From: Fodinibius sp052060035
GTDB taxonomy: Bacteria > Bacteroidota > Rhodothermia > Balneolales > Balneolaceae
Direction of reading: 5' to 3'
DNA: 64,000 nt
NCBI RefSeq assembly: GCF_052060035.1
Contig: NZ_JBPOEA010000006.1
Span: forward strand, 68,223 to 132,222
The notes below the pieces were generated by a model. The model did no database searches, was not told the DNA's origin, and was given only the letters and a program-made list of their open reading frames with translations. Below, piece by piece: positions 1-9,881 of the stretch; within the stretch, counting starts at the first letter, position 1, and each line of letters begins with the position of its first letter. Made by a program: the position numbers and the translations under genes.

Positions 1-1
1 G

Positions 2-493
2 CTTCCTGTGAATCTCTCCGTGATGTTTGGATACACCAACATGGAGGTAGGCTCTGATTTGGATCTGACAGCCAATGATGTAATTGATGATCCTAATAGA
101 ACGGAAAACCCCTATAATGCTTCGCAATGGGAGGGACAAACTATTGAACTAAACACGGACGCTTGGACAATTAATGCTTTAGTAGGAAAAAGTTTACCAA
201 TTATCTCTGTATATGGTGGTGTGGGATACGAGGCCTCCACTTTTAGTATTACAACGCCCGGCTCCTATCCCACTGTTGTTCCCAACGAAGCTTTTCAAAG
301 CGACCCCCAAAATAATGAACCTTTAATAGTTGATGCTGTTGATGAACCCATTGACGTTTCTATTGATGGTGATAACGGATTTCGGGCACTGGCAGGATTT
401 CGGCTGAAATTTACGGTCCTACATATTTCAGGCTCTTATACGCTCTCTAATTATTCCAGTTATAATTTAGGAGTGGGCATTAGCTTCAGATAA
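2..493 (+). CDS. Outer-membrane beta-barrel-like protein, C-terminal part (partial)
   Basis: The reading frame is open to the left edge of the window, so only the C-terminal ~163 residues are seen. The chain alternates polar and hydrophobic residues in short strands (for example FRALAGFRLKFTVLHISGSY and YNLGVGISFR) and ends in an aromatic-rich strand finishing with Phe-Arg, as outer-membrane barrels do. It resembles the C-terminus of DUF6588-type barrel proteins of Bacteroidota relatives; this is recognition from memory. The substrate or role is unknown. A strong hairpin terminator lies 28 bp after the stop, so it ends its transcription unit. Confidence 0.6.
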   Translation, partial: LPVNLSVMFGYTNMEVGSDLDLTANDVIDDPNRTENPYNASQWEGQTIELNTDAWTINALVGKSLPIISVYGGVGYEASTFSITTPGSYPTVVPNEAFQSDPQNNEPLIVDAVDEPIDVSIDGDNGFRALAGFRLKFTVLHISGSYTLSNYSSYNLGVGISFR

Positions 494-521
494 ACACGAA
501 TTGAAAAATCATATAGTCAAA

Positions 522-548
522 GGGAGTTCATTTGAACTCCCTTTTTTG
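522..548 (+). terminator. Rho-independent terminator
   Basis: A perfect 9-bp inverted repeat (GGGAGTTCA, 2-nt loop, TGAACTCCC) is followed directly by a run of six T. It lies just after the barrel-protein stop and before the next start. Confidence 0.85.
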
Positions 549-570
549 TTTTAGATAAACAAGTGAAAAC

Positions 571-1194
571 ATGTTAGAATCAGTCGACATTCTTTACCTT
601 CTGGATCTTTTGGGGGTAGCTGTTTTTGCAATATCCGGGGCCCTTGCAGCCGGTCGTAAAAGCCTTGATCTGCTTGGCGTAGTCATCATTGCCGTGGTTA
701 CAGCTGTAGGTGGGGGTACAACCAGAGATTTACTTTTAGATCGTCATCCGATTTTTTGGATTGGCGACCCAACCTATTTGCTGGTCATAATAATTGCTTC
801 CCTTATAACCATTTGGTACACGCAGTACAACAATCCACCAGAAAAAGCTCTCCTAATTGCTGATGCACTTGGGTTAGCCGTATTTACCATTTTAGGAGCC
901 CAAATTACTCAGGAAGTGGTATCCAATAAAGTAATAATCGTGATCATGGCAGCCATTACCGGCACGGTTGGAGGGTTAATTCGTGACGTTTTGAGTAACG
1001 AAATCCCACTAATTTTAAAGCGCGATATCTATGCCACCGCTGCACTGGCAGGAGCTACCGCTTATCTATTACTCCAACTAACAGCCTTTGACACAACCCT
1101 CAATATCATTCTTGGAATGTTAATTGTTATTGGGTTACGCCTTGCAGCCATTCAGTGGGATCTCCATTTACCACGATTTAAGTTGAAAGAATAA
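571..1194 (+). CDS. TRIC-type (UPF0126/YadS-like) cation channel family membrane protein
   Basis: A 207-residue inner-membrane protein of about seven hydrophobic segments built from two homologous halves. Each half carries the family's glycine-rich signature: GGGTTRDLLL near residue 50 and GTVGGLIRDVL near residue 130. Length and duplication match the bacterial trimeric intracellular cation (TRIC/UPF0126) family, whose members form K+-permeable homotrimers in studied cases. The gene stands alone between a terminator and a DUF2914 gene. The family call is firm; the ion and physiological role are inferred from the family only. Confidence 0.88.
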   Translation: MLESVDILYLLDLLGVAVFAISGALAAGRKSLDLLGVVIIAVVTAVGGGTTRDLLLDRHPIFWIGDPTYLLVIIIASLITIWYTQYNNPPEKALLIADALGLAVFTILGAQITQEVVSNKVIIVIMAAITGTVGGLIRDVLSNEIPLILKRDIYATAALAGATAYLLLQLTAFDTTLNIILGMLIVIGLRLAAIQWDLHLPRFKLKE

Positions 1195-1256
1195 GTTGTT
1201 GATTAATATTTTTGTGACAATATTACTTTAGCATTAGTAAAATAATGGGAGGTAAT

Positions 1257-1646
1257 ATGATGAAACTACAAATATTTTCACTTTTCTTTCTTTTGTTCGT
1301 ATTTGCAAGCACAACGTATGCTCAAAACATTCAAATCACTCAAATCGATTTTGCCACATCAATAGAAGACCGTGAACCAGTCGGTATTGACACCGCCTTT
1401 ACTGCTGATGTTGGCACCATTTACTGTTTTACCCGCATACAAGGTATCTCTGATACTACTCAGATTACACATGAATGGTATTACAAACAGGAAGAAAAAG
1501 CACTTGTCAACTTAACAGTAGCCTCGGATGACTGGCGGACATGGAGTTCAAAAAAAATATTACAAAGCTGGACTGGTCCCTGGCGTGTTATTGTTTTAGG
1601 GCCCGAAGGTAATGTACTGGCTACTAAAAATTTTGCCGTTAAATAA
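1257..1646 (+). CDS. Secreted DUF2914 domain protein
   Basis: A small protein (~129 aa) with a signal peptide (KLQIFSLFFLLFVFASTTYA, cleaved before QN). The mature part is one DUF2914 domain with the typical HEWYY, WRTWSSK and WTGPWRV blocks followed by a final VLATKNFAVK strand. The function is unknown for the family. A GGGAGG ribosome-binding site at 1247-1252 rules out the ATG at 1245 and places the start at 1257 or 1260. A second DUF2914 domain occurs at the C-terminus of the membrane protein at 41797-42891. Confidence 0.8.
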   Translation: MMKLQIFSLFFLLFVFASTTYAQNIQITQIDFATSIEDREPVGIDTAFTADVGTIYCFTRIQGISDTTQITHEWYYKQEEKALVNLTVASDDWRTWSSKKILQSWTGPWRVIVLGPEGNVLATKNFAVK

Positions 1647-1713
1647 ATCTGTTTGGGAATGATCTATCCCCTATTAGTTGTTTTAGGGTGTAATTCCAAA
1701 AAAATAAAATATA

Positions 1714-2583
1714 ATGAATGTAGGTTTTTACGGACTTGGAATAATGGGCAGCCGCATGGCCCAACACATATTATCAACGGATGCCCAGCTAACAGTCTTT
1801 AATCGAACAATTTCGAAGGCGGAACCCCTAAAAGAACAAGGAGCTCTTGTAGCCAACTCTCCCAAAGACCTTGCCGCCAGTTCAGATATTCTTTTTACCA
1901 TGCTTTCAACACCCGATGCTGTTAGAGATGCCGCTCTTGGGGGTGAAGGCTTTCTTTCATGGATGAAAGATGGCACGCTTTGGATAGATTGTAGTACCGT
2001 AAATCCCTCCTTTTCCAGAGAGATGCAGAAAGAAGCTGAACATTATGGAATTCGCTTCATGGATGCTCCCGTTGCTGGATCAACTGCTCCCGCTGAAGCC
2101 GGAGAACTCTTGTTTTTAGTTGGAGGGAAAAACGCGGATATCGAAGAAGCTCAGCCTTTTTTTGAAGCAATGGGTAAGAAAACTATTCATGCCGGAAATG
2201 TAGGTCAAGGTGCGTCTCTGAAAATGGTATTTAACCTATTGCTTGGAGAAGCAATGGCCACGTTCTCCGAAGGAATGAATTTAGGCCAATCACTGGGTCT
2301 CTCCAAAGATATGTTGATGGAAGCACTGATAGGTGCTCCGGTCGTGGCCCCTTTTATAACGGGCAAAAAAGAAAAAATCGAAGAAAACGAATACAAGCCC
2401 GAGTTTCCTTTAAAATGGATGCACAAAGACCTTCATCTGGCCACTAAAAGCGGCTATGAAAGCGGAGCTACCTTGCCTACTGGCAATGTAATCAAAGAAC
2501 TATATGCGCTGGCTCAACGAGAAGGACTTTCCAATCAGGATTTCTCCGCAATTTATTCGATAATTACCGATGAAAAGAAATAG
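1714..2583 (+). CDS. NAD(P)-dependent beta-hydroxyacid dehydrogenase (3-hydroxyisobutyrate/glyoxylate reductase family)
   Basis: A 289-residue enzyme with an N-terminal Rossmann fold (GLGIMG at residues 7-12), the substrate-binding DAPVAGS block at 117-123, and the catalytic lysine (K170) in GQGASLKM, followed by the all-helical C-terminal domain. Length and motifs match the 6-phosphogluconate-dehydrogenase-like beta-hydroxyacid dehydrogenases, which reversibly oxidise 3-hydroxyisobutyrate or reduce glyoxylate or succinic semialdehyde. The substrate cannot be fixed from sequence. It converges with polA, leaving 12 bp between stops. Confidence 0.88.
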   Translation: MNVGFYGLGIMGSRMAQHILSTDAQLTVFNRTISKAEPLKEQGALVANSPKDLAASSDILFTMLSTPDAVRDAALGGEGFLSWMKDGTLWIDCSTVNPSFSREMQKEAEHYGIRFMDAPVAGSTAPAEAGELLFLVGGKNADIEEAQPFFEAMGKKTIHAGNVGQGASLKMVFNLLLGEAMATFSEGMNLGQSLGLSKDMLMEALIGAPVVAPFITGKKEKIEENEYKPEFPLKWMHKDLHLATKSGYESGATLPTGNVIKELYALAQREGLSNQDFSAIYSIITDEKK

Positions 2584-2595
2584 ATTATACTTGTG

Positions 2596-5376
2596 TTAGT
2601 GAGCTTCCAGCCAGTTATCAGCTAATCCCATATCAACTTTTAATGGGCAGGCCAGCTCATAAGCAGATTCCATCAGTTCTTTCAATTTTTGGGGAGCGGT
2701 ATCTGCCTCATCTTCCGGCACTTCAAAAATAAGTTCATCATGTACTTGCAGCAGCATCCGTGTTTGCAGCTCATTTGTTTCCAGGTACTGCTGAATATCG
2801 ATCATCGCCTGTTTTATAATATCAGCTGCTGTACCCTGTATAGGCATATTTATAGCTGTTCTCTCAGCAAACGAACGGCGATTCCAGTTACTTGCATTTA
2901 TATCAGAAATATACCTTCGGCGTCCCAGCAACGTCTTTACGTAGCCATGTTCTTTGGCGAAAGCTTTCGTTTCGTTGATGTATTCTAAAATTCCGGGAAA
3001 ACGTTCGAAATACTGATCAATCATTTCCTTTCCCTCATCATTGCTAATGCCTAATCTATTGGCCAACCCATAAGCACTAACGCCATAGGGAATCCCAAAA
3101 TTAACTTCTTTTGCTTTTCGGCGGTAATCAGATGTAACATCGTCCAGTGAGTCCAACCCAAAAATTTCTTTTGCCGTACGGGAGTGAATATCCTCGTCAT
3201 TTTTAAAGGCCTGAATCATATTTTCATCCTCAGACATCGAAGCAATAACCCGTAATTCAACCTGTGAATAATCAGTTGATAATAACTTAAAGCCCTCATC
3301 GGCAATAAAAGCCTTGCGAATCTCCCTTCCGCGTTTAGTACGAATTGGGATATTCTGCAAATTTGGATTCGAGGATGAAAGACGCCCCGTTGCGGCTATA
3401 TGCTGATTAAAGTCAGTATGGATGCGTCCCGTTTCTTCATTGATCAATTTTGGCAGGGCATCCACATAGGTTGATTTTAGCTTACTAAGTGCCCGATATT
3501 CCAGAATAAGATCGGGCATTTCATAATCCTTCGCTAACTTCTTAAGCACAGATTCTGCCGTAGAGTACTGTCCTGTTTTGGTTTTTTTACCGGCAGGCAG
3601 TCCCATCTTGTCAAACATCACTTCCCCCAGCTGCTTTGGAGAATTGATATTGAATTCCGTGCCCGCCTTCTCGTAAATTTTTTGTTCAAGTTCTAACAAA
3701 TCATCGCGCAACGAGGCCGACAGTTCCTCAAGCATCTCTTTATCCAACAGGATACCATTCATCTCCATCTTCGCAAGCACTTCAATGAGTGGAAATTCCA
3801 ATTGTTCAGCAATATCATCGAGCTCATCATCAGCCAACTTATCACTCAGCACTTCATATAGTCGTAAAGTAATATCGGCATCTTCACTAGCATACACGCG
3901 AATTTCTTCCGGATCAAACTCATCCATCGACTTTTGTTTGCGTCCACTGCCAATCAAATCCGTAATAGGAATGGGCTCATAGTTGAGATATTTCTCAGCC
4001 AGTGTATCCATCTTAAGTTTTTGATCCGCATCGATGAGATAGGCCGCAAGCATCGTATCAAATGCTTTACCCTGTATCTCCAAACCGGCCCGACGAAGCA
4101 TCATATAGTCGAACTTATAGTTGTGGGCAATTTTACGGGTGGTTGGATCCGTAAAAATAGGGCTCAAAATTTCTAAAACCTCTTTTTCATCCATACCCTG
4201 TTCCCCATTCAACGGCACATAATAAGCAACACCGGGCGTAGCAGAAAGAGCAATACCCACGAGGGAGTTTTGCATTGGATCAACGCCATCCGTTTCGGTA
4301 TCAAAACAGAATGTATTCTGCCCGCTGAATTGATCTACCAGTTCTTCAAGTTCTTCTTTAGAATTTACCAAGTCATAGGTGACAACCTCTTCATCATAAC
4401 GTTCAAGCGGTGATACTTCCTCGGTCTCATCATCGGCCAGAAACAGATCACCCTGATTTTTATTTCCAGAATCAGGTTTCTTATCCGCCGACCTAACAAT
4501 CTCTTCGCCCAGATACTTTTTCGTAAGCGTTCTGAACTCCATTCGCTTAAAGAAGGCACCAAGCTTTTCGTCGTGGGCACCTTCCCAATTTAAATCTTCC
4601 CACTCTGCAGTATCGGGCACATCCGTCTTAATCTTCACCATCTCCTTAGCATGCAGGGCCTCTTCGGCGTACTCCTGTAATCCCTCGCGATGCCGTTTCG
4701 AGCTCATATTTGGTGCATCCTCAATGGCATCTTCCAAAGTACCGTATTTATTGATGAGTTTCGGAGCACCTTTCTTCCCAATGCCCTTGACCCCTGGAAT
4801 GTTATCTGATTTGTCACCAAGAATAGCCAGCACATCGACGACCTTCTCTGGATAAACTCCAAAATAATCCTTGACTCCTTCTCGGTCTATCAGGTTAAAT
4901 CCACCGTTTTGATTATCAGGTTTATACATGGTGATATGGTCGTGCACCAACTGCATAAAATCTTTGTCCGGCGTAACCAGAAATACATCAACATCTTCGG
5001 CGTTCGCACGATCAGCGATTGTCCCGATGATATCATCCGCCTCGTACCCATCCTGTTCAATATTTTTAATGCCGTATCCCTCTATCATCTCTTTAATCAG
5101 GGGAATGCCAATAGTGAGCTCCTCGGGTTGCGGCGGACGATTTGCTTTATAATCTTCATCCATCTCGTGCCTAAAGGTAGGCTCCTGCGTATCCCAGGCA
5201 ACGGCTATATGTGTCGGTTCATGCTCCTCAAGCAACTTTTCCAGCGTGTTGGCAAATCCCAAAATGGGGCCGGTGGGAATACCTTCAGAATTCTGTAAAT
5301 TACTGCTGATAAATGCGAAGTGCGAACGATAGGCCAGCGCCATACCATCCAATAAAAACAGGAGACTTTTAGACAT
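2596..5376 (-). CDS. polA: DNA polymerase I
   Basis: A full-length three-domain Pol I (926 aa). The N-terminal 5'-3' flap nuclease carries YEADDIIGTIA and GDKSDNIPGVKGIGKKGAPK. The middle 3'-5' exonuclease domain keeps its metal ligands (CFDTETDG, NYKFDYMML, YASEDAD), so proofreading is probably active. The C-terminal polymerase has motif A (STDYSQVELR), motif B (RRKAKEVNFGIPYG) and motif C (QVHDELIF). It fills gaps in excision repair and removes Okazaki RNA primers. Transcribed leftward, alone, divergent from the phosphatase gene. Confidence 0.98.
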   Translation of the reverse strand: MSKSLLFLLDGMALAYRSHFAFISSNLQNSEGIPTGPILGFANTLEKLLEEHEPTHIAVAWDTQEPTFRHEMDEDYKANRPPQPEELTIGIPLIKEMIEGYGIKNIEQDGYEADDIIGTIADRANAEDVDVFLVTPDKDFMQLVHDHITMYKPDNQNGGFNLIDREGVKDYFGVYPEKVVDVLAILGDKSDNIPGVKGIGKKGAPKLINKYGTLEDAIEDAPNMSSKRHREGLQEYAEEALHAKEMVKIKTDVPDTAEWEDLNWEGAHDEKLGAFFKRMEFRTLTKKYLGEEIVRSADKKPDSGNKNQGDLFLADDETEEVSPLERYDEEVVTYDLVNSKEELEELVDQFSGQNTFCFDTETDGVDPMQNSLVGIALSATPGVAYYVPLNGEQGMDEKEVLEILSPIFTDPTTRKIAHNYKFDYMMLRRAGLEIQGKAFDTMLAAYLIDADQKLKMDTLAEKYLNYEPIPITDLIGSGRKQKSMDEFDPEEIRVYASEDADITLRLYEVLSDKLADDELDDIAEQLEFPLIEVLAKMEMNGILLDKEMLEELSASLRDDLLELEQKIYEKAGTEFNINSPKQLGEVMFDKMGLPAGKKTKTGQYSTAESVLKKLAKDYEMPDLILEYRALSKLKSTYVDALPKLINEETGRIHTDFNQHIAATGRLSSSNPNLQNIPIRTKRGREIRKAFIADEGFKLLSTDYSQVELRVIASMSEDENMIQAFKNDEDIHSRTAKEIFGLDSLDDVTSDYRRKAKEVNFGIPYGVSAYGLANRLGISNDEGKEMIDQYFERFPGILEYINETKAFAKEHGYVKTLLGRRRYISDINASNWNRRSFAERTAINMPIQGTAADIIKQAMIDIQQYLETNELQTRMLLQVHDELIFEVPEDEADTAPQKLKELMESAYELACPLKVDMGLADNWLEAH

Positions 5377-5504
5377 GCTTTCAACTTAAACTTAAAGCGT
5401 TAAAATTCTTACCATGTGGTTCTTAAATTAACCGGTAAAAGGTAAAACTTTTTAGTGTGGTTTTCGAATAACAACTTGATATAAATAATCGAAACGACTT
5501 TTCC

Positions 5505-6656
5505 ATGGGCTTAAAAAACGAAGCACAATCAGCTTTCCAAAACACAAAAAGTTTTTACAAGGAATACGTTTCGGGCATGACCCGGGAACGTATGGGGAAA
5601 GAATTTTACAAAGACACCGATAGGCTTAAACAACTTTATGCGGAAGCCATAGAAGAGAATATTGAAAAGGCTGACGATCAAACCATTCCGGGCCATTTAA
5701 AAATTATGCGCCTTTTTTCAGCCCTGACACAAAGACTAAACCCAACCCGACGTTTAGTCTTTGGATTATCGGTGGTATCATTTCTGTCCCATTATTTATT
5801 TGGATTCCTGCAGCTTACCGGCATCGTATTTTTCTATAACTTGCTGCTACCCTTTGCATTTGTTTCTATGCTGATGCTACTACTTGTTGAACTGCTGGAA
5901 AAATCTGACGTAAAACGGGAGATAGATCTTGCAAGAGAAATTCAGCTCAGCCTGTTGCCTAATACCGAACATTATCGAAAAAACCTGGAAATTGCCTGCT
6001 TTGCCAATACTGCAAAAGAAGTGGGCGGTGATTACGTAGATATTATTGAAACCGAGGGGGGTACCTATATTGTAATTGCTGATGTTTCGGGCAAAGGCCT
6101 TTCGGCTGCTTTGTATATGGTGCGTATGCAGGCTTTGGTGCATCTTATTATCGAAAAAAGTCAACCTTCTCCCAAAGAGCTTTTCCTTGAACTCAACAAT
6201 TACGTAAAATCAGATATCAAGGATAAAACATTCGTTACCGCCTGTGCAGCTTTTTTTCCCAATGGAGGAGATCATTTTATTTTTGCACGCGCCGGACATA
6301 ACGCACCCATCCTATTTAGCAATGAACGCGATGCAACCTTTGATTTACGATCTGACGGATTTGCACTCGGTATGACCACCTCTCAAAATATGGAAAAGCA
6401 CCTACAGGAAAAGAAATTTCATTTTAAATCCGGTGACAGCATCCTTTTTTATACCGACGGACTTACCGAATCGCGCAATGAATGGGGTGAAGAATACGGC
6501 GATGAACGCCTCGACGGCATTATGAGTATCTATGGTTCACTTCACGCCAAATCCATTATCCATAAAATACACTCTTCGCTGGAAAACTTTATTGGTAATG
6601 AAGAACCCGTTGATGATGTGACTTTTACCTGTGTCCACCATACTACAAATAAATGA
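5505..6656 (+). CDS. PP2C-type (SpoIIE/RsbU) serine phosphatase with membrane segments
   Basis: A 383-residue protein. Residues ~1-75 are charged and helical, ~80-130 hold two membrane segments, and the rest is a SpoIIE-type PP2C phosphatase starting with the REIQLSLLP helix. Metal-binding motifs are intact: GGDYVD, DVSGKG, ARAGHNAP, FYTDGLTE and the terminal DDVTF. Family members dephosphorylate anti-anti-sigma (STAS) proteins in partner-switching pathways; no STAS or kinase partner is encoded next to it. The signal that it senses at the membrane is unknown. Confidence 0.88.
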   Translation: MGLKNEAQSAFQNTKSFYKEYVSGMTRERMGKEFYKDTDRLKQLYAEAIEENIEKADDQTIPGHLKIMRLFSALTQRLNPTRRLVFGLSVVSFLSHYLFGFLQLTGIVFFYNLLLPFAFVSMLMLLLVELLEKSDVKREIDLAREIQLSLLPNTEHYRKNLEIACFANTAKEVGGDYVDIIETEGGTYIVIADVSGKGLSAALYMVRMQALVHLIIEKSQPSPKELFLELNNYVKSDIKDKTFVTACAAFFPNGGDHFIFARAGHNAPILFSNERDATFDLRSDGFALGMTTSQNMEKHLQEKKFHFKSGDSILFYTDGLTESRNEWGEEYGDERLDGIMSIYGSLHAKSIIHKIHSSLENFIGNEEPVDDVTFTCVHHTTNK

Positions 6657-6687
6657 AGCGGTCCAACTTTAAGTCAGACCACTTCAT
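6653..6687. terminator. Possible shared terminator hairpin between convergent genes
   Basis: An 11-bp inverted repeat with one mismatch (ATGAAGCGGTC / GACCACTTCAT, 13-nt loop) overlaps the phosphatase stop and lies between convergent genes. No good T-run follows on either strand, so the call is weak. Confidence 0.35.
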
Positions 6688-6702
6688 GACTCATATCATT
6701 GA

Positions 6703-8712
6703 TTATCCAAGCAACTTAAGGGTTTCTTCCGCCATTCGATCACTGGTTATACCATATTCCCGGAAGATATCTTCGTAAGGTGCTGAGGCCCCAAAACGAT
6801 CAACTCCAATTGTCATTCCTTCTGTGCCTACCCATTCTTTCCAACCCTGGGTGGCAGCAGCTTCAATAGAGACACGAGCCAATACGTCTTTGGGCAGAAC
6901 CTTTTGTTGATAAGCTTGATCCTGTTCCCTGAAAAGCTCCCAGGATGGCATGCTCACGACTCTTGCATCAACATTTTTAGCAGCAAGTTTTTCTTTTGCC
7001 TCCATTGCACGATACACTTCCGATCCACTACCCATTAAAATAGCATCAGGCTGTTGTTTGTCGGAATCAGAAAGGATATAAGCTCCTTTAGTCGTATTCT
7101 GTGCAGCATTTTCTTTCTTACGCTCAAAAGTTGGCACATTTTGACGTGTAAGTACAATCAGCGAGGGACCTTTTTTGTAATTCAAAGCAGCTTTCCAGCT
7201 CCACGCAACCTCATTCGCATCAGCAGGACGTAAGACTAATACGTTCGGCATTGCGCGCAATGATGCCAGGTGTTCTATTGGCTGGTGCGTCGGACCGTCT
7301 TCACCCAATCCAATACTATCATGGGTGAACACAAATACCGATGGAATATGCGACAGTGCCGCTATACGAATGGCCGGTCGGCAATAGTCTGAAAAAATCA
7401 GGAAAGTTCCGCCATACGGGATTACGCCCTTGTGTAGCGCCATCCCATTGAGCGCAGCTCCCATGGCATGCTCCCGCACACCAAAATGGATATTATGGCC
7501 GCTATAATCAGAAGCAGAAAAGATACCCGCATCATCAATCCAAGTCTTATTACTCCCGGTCAAATCTGCAGATCCTCCAATCATTTGTGGCACTTTTTGG
7601 GTCAATGATTGTAATACTTTTCCGGATGAGGCACGGGTAGCCATTCCTTTTACATCCGGTTCAAAAGTGGGAAGAATATCCTCAAAATCAGTAGGAAGCT
7701 CTCTATTTATTGCTTTGGTAAATGCTTCTGCTTTGTGAGGATTCTTTTCCCGAAATTGCTCAAATATATCTTGCCATTCTTCCGAAGCTTCAGCCCCTTT
7801 TTCGATTGCCCTGCGAAAATGTGTTAATGCATCATCAGGAATATGAAATTTAGCATCCGGATCCCAATTGAGATTTTCTTTCGTTTTTCTCACTTCTTCT
7901 TCTCCCAAGGGAGCTCCGTGCGAATCAGCGCTATCCTGTTTGTTAGGACTTCCAAACCCGATGTGGGTTCTACAGAGTATCAATGATGGACGTTCCGTCT
8001 CAGCCTGCGCTTTCTCAATCGCTTGCTCGACTTCTTGTCGATCATGCCCATCTACTTTGATTGTATGCCATTGAGCAGCATCAAAACGTTTTTCCACATT
8101 CTCTGTAAAAGCCAAATCAGTACTTCCATCAATAGAAATTTCGTTGTCATCATACAGGTAAATCAATTTCCCCAACTTAAGATGTCCGGCCAAAGAAGCA
8201 GCTTCCTGTGAAATACCCTCCATCAAATCTCCATCACTCACAATACCGTAGGTATAATGATCGGTCAACTGATGGTTATCCGTATTAAACTTTGCACTTA
8301 AATGTTTTTCGGCCATCGCCATTCCAACACCGGTGGCAAATCCCTGTCCCAGTGGACCTGTAGTAGTCTCAACACCCGGTGTTAATCCATACTCGGGATG
8401 TCCGGGCGTCAAACTTCCCCATTGTCGGAAATTTTTCAACTCCTCAAGGGAAAGGTGGTAGCCTGTAAGATGAAGCAAACTGTATAGCAGCATCGACCCA
8501 TGGCCAGCGGATAGTACAAAACGATCCCGATTATACCAGTCAGGGTTAGAAGGATCATGTTTTAAAAATTTTGTCCATAAAACATAAGCTGCATCGGCCA
8601 TACCCATAGGCATACCGGGATGGCCCGATTCTGCTGCCTGTACGGCATCAATAGAAAGAGTTCTGATCGTATTTACACATAGCTCGTCAAGTGAGGATTG
8701 TTTTGAGCTCAT
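6703..8712 (-). CDS. tkt: Transketolase
   Basis: A 669-residue transketolase of normal length. The thiamine-diphosphate domain carries GHGSMLLYSLLH near residue 70, TGPLGQGFATGVGMA near 115, and the TPP-binding GDGDLMEG with YDDNEIS about 30 residues on. The pyrimidine domain has GVREHAMGAALNG and THDSIGLGEDGPTHQP. It transfers two-carbon units in the non-oxidative pentose phosphate pathway in the cytosol. A monocistronic gene with a terminator from the upstream TPR gene before it. Confidence 0.97.
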   Translation of the reverse strand: MSSKQSSLDELCVNTIRTLSIDAVQAAESGHPGMPMGMADAAYVLWTKFLKHDPSNPDWYNRDRFVLSAGHGSMLLYSLLHLTGYHLSLEELKNFRQWGSLTPGHPEYGLTPGVETTTGPLGQGFATGVGMAMAEKHLSAKFNTDNHQLTDHYTYGIVSDGDLMEGISQEAASLAGHLKLGKLIYLYDDNEISIDGSTDLAFTENVEKRFDAAQWHTIKVDGHDRQEVEQAIEKAQAETERPSLILCRTHIGFGSPNKQDSADSHGAPLGEEEVRKTKENLNWDPDAKFHIPDDALTHFRRAIEKGAEASEEWQDIFEQFREKNPHKAEAFTKAINRELPTDFEDILPTFEPDVKGMATRASSGKVLQSLTQKVPQMIGGSADLTGSNKTWIDDAGIFSASDYSGHNIHFGVREHAMGAALNGMALHKGVIPYGGTFLIFSDYCRPAIRIAALSHIPSVFVFTHDSIGLGEDGPTHQPIEHLASLRAMPNVLVLRPADANEVAWSWKAALNYKKGPSLIVLTRQNVPTFERKKENAAQNTTKGAYILSDSDKQQPDAILMGSGSEVYRAMEAKEKLAAKNVDARVVSMPSWELFREQDQAYQQKVLPKDVLARVSIEAAATQGWKEWVGTEGMTIGVDRFGASAPYEDIFREYGITSDRMAEETLKLLG

Positions 8713-8803
8713 TGTTTAAAGAGTCTTATTTTATTTGAGGGCCAAAATTAGATGCTGAAAATAGTCAATGCTCAGCTTACTTAAAAAAAGAGTTCTACAA
8801 AAA

Positions 8804-8830
8804 GAAAAAGGCCTCCAAGAATGGAGGCCT
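8804..8830 (-). terminator. Rho-independent terminator of the TPR gene
   Basis: A perfect 9-bp stem (AGGCCTCCA / TGGAGGCCT) with a 4-nt loop at 8809-8830. On the minus strand it is followed by a T-rich tract (CTTTTTCTTTTT). It lies 29 bp downstream of the TPR gene stop. Confidence 0.85.
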
Positions 8831-8858
8831 TTAAAAATTCCTAACGTAAATTGGTTAT

Positions 8859-9881
8859 TTATCCCGTCGAATTTTCACACTTAAGTTCATATTCCATCTG
8901 GTGCTCAGCGGGAGATTTAAAAGAACCATAGGCAGCATTGCCATAAGCACCACAGGCATTTTCTTTTTGTCCCAGCCCTTGATATGCCGTAGCAAGTTCA
9001 AAGTAAATTTTAGCTTTATCCGTACGTCCACCGGTTTCAAGACCAAGAGCTTCTTTCGAATGGTCTACTGCTTGTTGCCAGTCTTGTGTTTTATTGTACG
9101 CTTGAGCTAAACGATAATGAGCATCAGCAGAGCTTGAATCATACTCAAGTGCTTTATTCAACAGTTCCTTAGCACGGGAGAAGTTTTTATTCTCTGTAGC
9201 TGTTGCTCCACGATAAACCAACTCATCACGTGCAGCATTTTGTGCTCTGGAAACTATTTGGCTATCATTGGTCTTTTTAGCTACTTCAATAGCCTGATCA
9301 AACAGTTCAAGAGAACGTTCTAACTCAGTCCCATCAATTTTTTTAAGTACAATACCCTTCTGGTAATAAGCTTTTGCATAATTGGGATCATTAGCAATTA
9401 CTTCATCAAGTGTTGCAAGGGCATCTTGAAAATTTTGCTGCTTATATTGGATGATGGATTTGCTATACAACAATTGATTGATTACTCCATTAGCCTGATT
9501 TGAAACTTGCGAATTACCATACTCTGCAGCAATATCCTTAGTTTCCTGAAAAGCATTGATAGTAGCATCAAGGTTTGAGAGGGTCTGGTTTTGTTTAAAG
9601 GCACGGTATTCATCGAGTGCTATCTGTCGATATACTTCGGGTAATTTCGCTTCAGCTCGATCAACGATATCCTCACCTTCTGGGCCGATTTGTTTACCAA
9701 CCTCAATAGCTTTCTTAAATTGCTCAATAGCTTTCTGGTAATCACCGTTCTGAACCATCTCCCGAGCACTATTATAAGTTTGGACGGCCTCTTTTCGATC
9801 TTGTGCTTCAACGGTCTGGCCTAACCCAAAAATAAAAAGACCAAGTAAAAATACAGTTATTCTTGATTTCAACGACTTCAT
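8859..9881 (-). CDS. Secreted tetratricopeptide-repeat protein
   Basis: A 340-residue protein with an N-terminal signal peptide (ITVFLLGLFIFGLGQTVEA, cut before QD). The mature chain is a run of TPR helices, clearest at ~30-65 (YNSARE..GDYQKAIEQFKKAIEVG), ~140-180 (NFQDALATLDEVIANDPNYAKAYYQKG) and ~220-285 (FSRAKELLNKALEYDSSSADAHYRLAQ). It probably sits in the periplasm as a protein-binding scaffold; its partner is unknown. It has its own terminator and is not in an obvious operon. Confidence 0.85.
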   Translation of the reverse strand: MKSLKSRITVFLLGLFIFGLGQTVEAQDRKEAVQTYNSAREMVQNGDYQKAIEQFKKAIEVGKQIGPEGEDIVDRAEAKLPEVYRQIALDEYRAFKQNQTLSNLDATINAFQETKDIAAEYGNSQVSNQANGVINQLLYSKSIIQYKQQNFQDALATLDEVIANDPNYAKAYYQKGIVLKKIDGTELERSLELFDQAIEVAKKTNDSQIVSRAQNAARDELVYRGATATENKNFSRAKELLNKALEYDSSSADAHYRLAQAYNKTQDWQQAVDHSKEALGLETGGRTDKAKIYFELATAYQGLGQKENACGAYGNAAYGSFKSPAEHQMEYELKCENSTG

